Shown here in pieces: positions 60,195 through 64,000 of a stretch of DNA of 64,000 nucleotides. The notes under the pieces are model-generated. The model was not told the DNA's origin and ran no database searches. It worked only from the letters and a program-made list of their open reading frames with translations. Source of the DNA: Chromatiaceae bacterium (GTDB taxonomy: Bacteria > Pseudomonadota > Gammaproteobacteria > Chromatiales > Chromatiaceae); contig JAJDNF010000033.1 of the NCBI GenBank assembly GCA_022340805.1, positions 1 to 64,000 of the forward strand, written 5' to 3'. Positions within the stretch are counted from its first letter, which is position 1; each line of letters opens with the position of its first letter. The translations under genes and the position numbers were made by a program.

Positions 60195-62129
60195 TTGGCA
60201 GCCAAATTGACTGAATCAGAAGACAAAACCAGCGGCGCCCAGGCGGACAAGGCAAGCGATCCCCGTCAGCGTCCGTTGCTCGGCCTGCAGGTGCCCAGAC
60301 AGTTGGCCCCCAAGCCGGACAATATGCTGCTGGACCTGAAAGAGACCGAGGCGTGGTTCGAGTCCCTGCCGATGGCCAACATCGGCGAGACCGCGCGCCA
60401 GATCTTCAACACCCTGGTTGAGTTCAACCGGATCGAGATACCCGATCTGCTGCGCGCCAAGACGGTCGAGAAGTTCCGTCCACCGGTCGAGTACATCACC
60501 AGCAACCTGCAGAAATACTACGTGGACGTAGGTCTGCCGTTGTCGGCCAAGGGCTGGAAGACCGCAGCACTGGCACGCGAGCTGCAGAAAGAACTCGCTG
60601 TCTCCTACAAGGTTATCGTCGAGCGCATGATCGCCGGCAACAGCGCCAGTTTCGACCGCCGCCTGCTGGTCATTGCGCTGCACAGGGCTCTCTACTATCT
60701 CGGCCAATGCCTGTTACAGAATGCGCTGATCTATACCGGCTGGCCGGAGGGCATCTGGCGCGAGATCAACAGTATCTATGCCTATGCCTCACAGAATCTG
60801 GTCCACCAGGTACCGGTTAAGCCGGATGACGGACGTACTGCAAGCGCCAGCACCACGATCGAAGACCTGTTCAAATCGCTGATGCTGTTTGCCAGCGCCA
60901 CACCACATCGGCTGCGCCAGAGTCACGCGCGCCTGCTTTATTCGCACCTGATTGAATGGTCCAGGTTCACTATGATCCTGGACAAGGATGACGGCGGCAC
61001 CAGCCTCGGCCGCTTCAATGTCGACCTGTGGGCCGACTCGGCCCCGATGCACAATGCCCTGCGCACCCCAGTGCCGGGCAAGCGCATCGCGATCCTCGAC
61101 GTGCGCGAGTTGCTGAAGCAGCTGCGCAGCGATTTCGAGCAGGCCCCATGGGACAATCGCAGCGGCCTGCAGACCGGAAAAGCGGCCGTCACACGGCCGC
61201 TGCTGCGCCTGCTGATCATGGCCTGGAGCCGTCCCCCAGACCGTCGTTTCGTGCGCACCAGGCTCAATTTCGATCTCCACGTCGTGGCCGGACTGCATGC
61301 CGTTTACGGCAACCTGCAGGCCGAGGAACAGCCCCCGTACAGCACCACCCGTGCACCGCTGTTCAACCTCGAAGAGACAGACAAGCGGACAGCCGCAGCA
61401 CACAGCAAGATCCAATGGACGTCGGGCAGCCTGGAAAATGTCTCGCTGGCGCCGCTCGACAGTGATTTCGTCAGCGATTCCGAGTTCCGCGACAGCTTCC
61501 TCCCCGGAAACCGTGGTCCGATCATACCGCGGGCGCCGATGCCCGAGCCGGTCGACGAACCACAGCCCAAGGCAGACCCCGACAAAGATGCGAATACCCC
61601 GCATGCCGTCAAGACCATCAACGAAAGCGCCGGTGGTTACTGTATCCGCTGGCAGGGTGAGCACATACCCAGAGTCAAGATCGGCGAACTGATCGGCGTG
61701 GAATCACCGCAGGATCGGCGCAAATACGGCCTTGGCGTGATCCGCTGGATGAAACAGCAACCCGATCAGACGCTCGATCTCGGTCTCGAGGTCATCTCTA
61801 CGCGTTGCGAGGCCGCCGATGTGCGAGAGGATGCGAATAGCTCACCGCGCAGCCGCGCACCCTCGTACAAGTGCCTTGTCATCAATGACACCGATCCATC
61901 CAGCAACGCCACCGCAAGCCTGGTGATGAGTGCGATGAGCCTGCAGACCGGCGTAGACCTGTTGCTATCGCTGGCCGGCAAAGAGCAGCTGATCCGCCTG
62001 ACCAAGCTGGTAGAGTTCAGCAGCGCCTTCGCACGCTATCATTTCGAGTTCGCGCGCACCGAACAGGACGAGGCGACAGAGGATGGCCGCCCCGGCGATG
62101 AGTTCAGCGATCTCTGGGCCAATCTGTGA
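60195..62129 (+). CDS. FimX-associated protein with C-terminal PilZ-like domain
   Basis: The product is a 644-residue soluble protein encoded directly before the FimX-like gene. It resembles the conserved protein next to fimX in Pseudomonas aeruginosa (recalled, not searched). The region 45-380 is helical with YFEQAPWDNRSG-type segments (LIEWSRFTMILDKDDGGTSLGRFNVDLWADSAP), of unknown fold. Residues of about 475-545 contain TINESAGGYCIRWQGEHIPRVKIGELIGVESPQDRRKYGLGVIRWMKQQ, which looks like a PilZ DxSxGG core but lacks the usual N-terminal RxxxR. No signal peptide or membrane segment is seen. Probably it is a c-di-GMP-linked factor for type IV pilus assembly. Confidence 0.6.
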   Translation: MAAKLTESEDKTSGAQADKASDPRQRPLLGLQVPRQLAPKPDNMLLDLKETEAWFESLPMANIGETARQIFNTLVEFNRIEIPDLLRAKTVEKFRPPVEYITSNLQKYYVDVGLPLSAKGWKTAALARELQKELAVSYKVIVERMIAGNSASFDRRLLVIALHRALYYLGQCLLQNALIYTGWPEGIWREINSIYAYASQNLVHQVPVKPDDGRTASASTTIEDLFKSLMLFASATPHRLRQSHARLLYSHLIEWSRFTMILDKDDGGTSLGRFNVDLWADSAPMHNALRTPVPGKRIAILDVRELLKQLRSDFEQAPWDNRSGLQTGKAAVTRPLLRLLIMAWSRPPDRRFVRTRLNFDLHVVAGLHAVYGNLQAEEQPPYSTTRAPLFNLEETDKRTAAAHSKIQWTSGSLENVSLAPLDSDFVSDSEFRDSFLPGNRGPIIPRAPMPEPVDEPQPKADPDKDANTPHAVKTINESAGGYCIRWQGEHIPRVKIGELIGVESPQDRRKYGLGVIRWMKQQPDQTLDLGLEVISTRCEAADVREDANSSPRSRAPSYKCLVINDTDPSSNATASLVMSAMSLQTGVDLLLSLAGKEQLIRLTKLVEFSSAFARYHFEFARTEQDEATEDGRPGDEFSDLWANL

Positions 62130-62137
62130 GGTGATGC

Positions 62138-64000
62138 ATGCTTGGCTCATGTTCTGCGAATCATCAAGCCGGACGATTTGACGACGAGGATAAAGGACCT
62201 ATGGCTGGCCAACCCGAACGAGCGGTGCAACCTCTGGAAGTCGCGGGCAACCCGGTTGAGATGCTGGTCATTGGGTGTGCGCTGGGCGTCGCAGACGGAT
62301 TCGCCAACGCGCTGCGCAATCAGGGGCAGGCCGCCCACCTCAAAACAGCAGAGACCCTCGAGTCACTCGAGCAGCAACTGACAAGTGGTCACTGCGGCCT
62401 GGTGGTGCTGAACGCAGAGGCAGCTGACCTGCCCGCTCTCCAGATAGTGACCAAGATCCGTGCAAACAACCCGCAGGCAAGCATCCTTCTGGTCGGCAAG
62501 AACCTCGCTGCACACAAATTGTTCGCCATCGATCACGGCTTGCAGGACCTGATCGACATCGATGACGATGAACATATTGCGCTCGCTGTCCGGCGCGAAC
62601 ACCAGACTCACATGCTGCGCCGGGACGTGCGGCGACTGCAGCGCCAATTGCTGGAGGCTGAAGAGCGCAGCAACCTTCTGGTACAGAGCTCGCGCGATGC
62701 CATCGCCTATATCCACGACGGCATGTACCTGAACATCAACCAGGCCTACCTGGATATGTTTGGTTACGAATCCGCCGATGAACTGGACGGCCTGCCGATT
62801 ATGGATATGATCGACGCCGAATCGCGTGGCAACTTCAAGATGGCGCTGCGCAAGGTCAGCGAGACCGGAAAGCACACAGAGGAATTCCGCTGTGTCACCA
62901 GTGACGGTCAATCATTCAATGCACGTATGGAATTTTCGCCCGCCACCATCGATGGCGAGAAGTGCACCCAGGTGATGATCCGTGACCAGAGCCAGAATCT
63001 GGCCCTGCAGAAGCGCATCGAGGAACTGACCAGCAAGGATGCCCAGACCGGTTTCTTCAACCGCCAGGCTTTCATGGAACGTCTCGAGGCGATGATGGGC
63101 GGCCCCGAAGCCACCGAAACAGGCCATGCACTGGTCCAGCTGTCGATCACCAATTACGCGGAAATGCGGGAAACCTGCGGATTCGGCTGTGCCGAACAGA
63201 TGCTGACCGAGGTGGCCAACGTGCTGGCCGCGACGGCTACGCGCGCGCACACCCTGGCGCGTTTCGGCGATCATGACTTCATGATCCTGTGCGATGACGA
63301 GGAACCTGCGCTGGAGGTGGCCGAGCGCTGTCTGCACAACCTGCGTGGCCACGCGTTCAAGAGCATCCAGGACTCGCCGGCCAAACCCGCCTACGCGATC
63401 GGCGTGACACGCACCGAAAAGGGTGCGGACATGAGTGCGCATGAGCTGATAAACCGCTCCTGCCGGGCAACCGGCATCGCCCGCTCCGAAGGCGAAAACC
63501 GCGTGGTTTTCTACAACGAACAGATGCCGGGCGACACCAAGCACCTTGCCGAGGCCGATGCCGCAGTCGTGAAGATGATCGACAATGCGCTCGCCAACGA
63601 CGGTTTCCGCCTGAAATACCAGCCCATAGTCAGCCTGCAGGGCGATACCCGCGAGAACTACTCCGTCTACTTGAGAATGATCGACCAGCAGGGCCAGGAG
63701 CTGGTGCCCGATGTCTTTCTCTCGCCAGCGAGCGATGCGAGCCGCCTGGCCGAAATCGACCGCTGGGTGGTGCGCAATGCGATTCGCGAACTGGCCAGCC
63801 ACCGCCGGGATGGCAAGAAGATCATCTTCTATATCATCTTGTCGCGCGCCGGCATCGAGGACGACTCGATGTTGCTGTGGATCTGCGACTGCCTGCGGGA
63901 ATTCCGCGCCAAGGGATCCTGGCTGGTGTTTCAGTTCCGCGAGAGCGACCTGCGCAACGCCCTGCAACCCGCCAAGGAACTGATCGTCGGTCTTAAGAAG
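62138..64000 (+). CDS. fimX: FimX-like REC-PAS-GGDEF-EAL protein (3' end cut by window edge)
   Basis: The frame is open to the last base of the window, giving the first 621 residues. Residues 35-140 resemble a receiver domain (VEMLVIGCALGVADGFANALRNQGQAAHLKTAETLESL, LLVGKNLAAHKLFAIDHG) without the phosphorylation aspartate set. Residues 175-290 form a PAS domain (LVQSSRDAIAYIHDGMYLNINQAYLDMFGY). A GGDEF domain follows with the signature degraded to GDHDF (377-381). The EAL domain begins LKYQPIVSL near 490, but its glutamate is replaced: S509-V510-Y511 in place of E-A/V-L. It should bind c-di-GMP without making or cleaving it. ATG 62138 has GAGGTG upstream; ATG 62201 with AAAGGA is the alternative. 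The start is 8 bp after the PilZ-like gene. Confidence 0.8.
   Translation, partial: MLGSCSANHQAGRFDDEDKGPMAGQPERAVQPLEVAGNPVEMLVIGCALGVADGFANALRNQGQAAHLKTAETLESLEQQLTSGHCGLVVLNAEAADLPALQIVTKIRANNPQASILLVGKNLAAHKLFAIDHGLQDLIDIDDDEHIALAVRREHQTHMLRRDVRRLQRQLLEAEERSNLLVQSSRDAIAYIHDGMYLNINQAYLDMFGYESADELDGLPIMDMIDAESRGNFKMALRKVSETGKHTEEFRCVTSDGQSFNARMEFSPATIDGEKCTQVMIRDQSQNLALQKRIEELTSKDAQTGFFNRQAFMERLEAMMGGPEATETGHALVQLSITNYAEMRETCGFGCAEQMLTEVANVLAATATRAHTLARFGDHDFMILCDDEEPALEVAERCLHNLRGHAFKSIQDSPAKPAYAIGVTRTEKGADMSAHELINRSCRATGIARSEGENRVVFYNEQMPGDTKHLAEADAAVVKMIDNALANDGFRLKYQPIVSLQGDTRENYSVYLRMIDQQGQELVPDVFLSPASDASRLAEIDRWVVRNAIRELASHRRDGKKIIFYIILSRAGIEDDSMLLWICDCLREFRAKGSWLVFQFRESDLRNALQPAKELIVGLKK

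Overview
The window is about 64 kb of GC-rich, densely coded chromosomal DNA. It looks like a gammaproteobacterium of the Chromatiales or a related sulfur-oxidising or marine lineage. The support is the gene order queA, tgt, yajC, secD, secF, an EF-P beta-lysylation set (efp, epmA, epmB), a znu/zur locus with a canonical Zur box, a FimX-like type IV pilus regulator, and a sulfide:quinone-oxidoreductase-like flavoprotein. The lineage is an inference from gene content. No phage, IS element, rRNA or CRISPR array is visible.

Layout. 1-6.9 kb: end of a discoidin-like protein, a small membrane protein, a two-domain SagB-type nitroreductase, acetoacetyl-CoA synthetase, an aminotransferase and a TSUP exporter, followed by a dispersed-repeat patch (6.9-7.05 kb). 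7-12.3 kb: SQR-like flavoprotein, HerA-like ATPase, and a split Aer-type sensor made of a PAS protein and a CZB-bearing chemoreceptor with overlapping genes. 12.5-16.3 kb: metY and two family-4 glycosyltransferases, one of the exosortase-A-associated type. 16.5-22.1 kb: secF, secD, yajC, tgt and queA on the minus strand. Between tgt and queA, on the plus strand, lies a strong candidate small RNA with an anti-Shine-Dalgarno motif and a textbook terminator. tRNA-Leu(CAA) follows. 22.3-25.7 kb: class V aminotransferase, PAP2 phosphatase and a UspA protein that ends the TRAP operon.

25.7-40.4 kb is the metabolic highlight. It holds a TAXI-TRAP transporter with a USP, gabT and gabD, an XRE-cupin (PuuR-like) regulator, a very large Orn/Lys/Arg-type decarboxylase with a histone-like basic tail, an ATP-grasp enzyme, a C45-like Ntn hydrolase/acyltransferase and a nitrilase-superfamily amidohydrolase. 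Together they suggest an amine or amino-acid catabolic route that resembles the Puu (gamma-glutamyl-putrescine) logic but uses different enzyme families.

40.5-64 kb: MscS-family channel, ferredoxin-NADP reductase-like flavoprotein, mogA, a class III adenylate cyclase coupled to a lipoprotein, znuA-zur-znuC-znuB, a PepSY/PhoPQ-like two-component locus, msrB, an AGXT-type aminotransferase, psd, an ankyrin lipoprotein, epmA-efp with divergent epmB, and finally a PilZ-like protein followed by a FimX-like protein (cut by the window edge) whose GGDEF and EAL motifs are both degenerate.

Start codons were chosen from ribosome binding sites and from remembered family N-termini. Functions come from motif and family recognition by eye, not from database searches.
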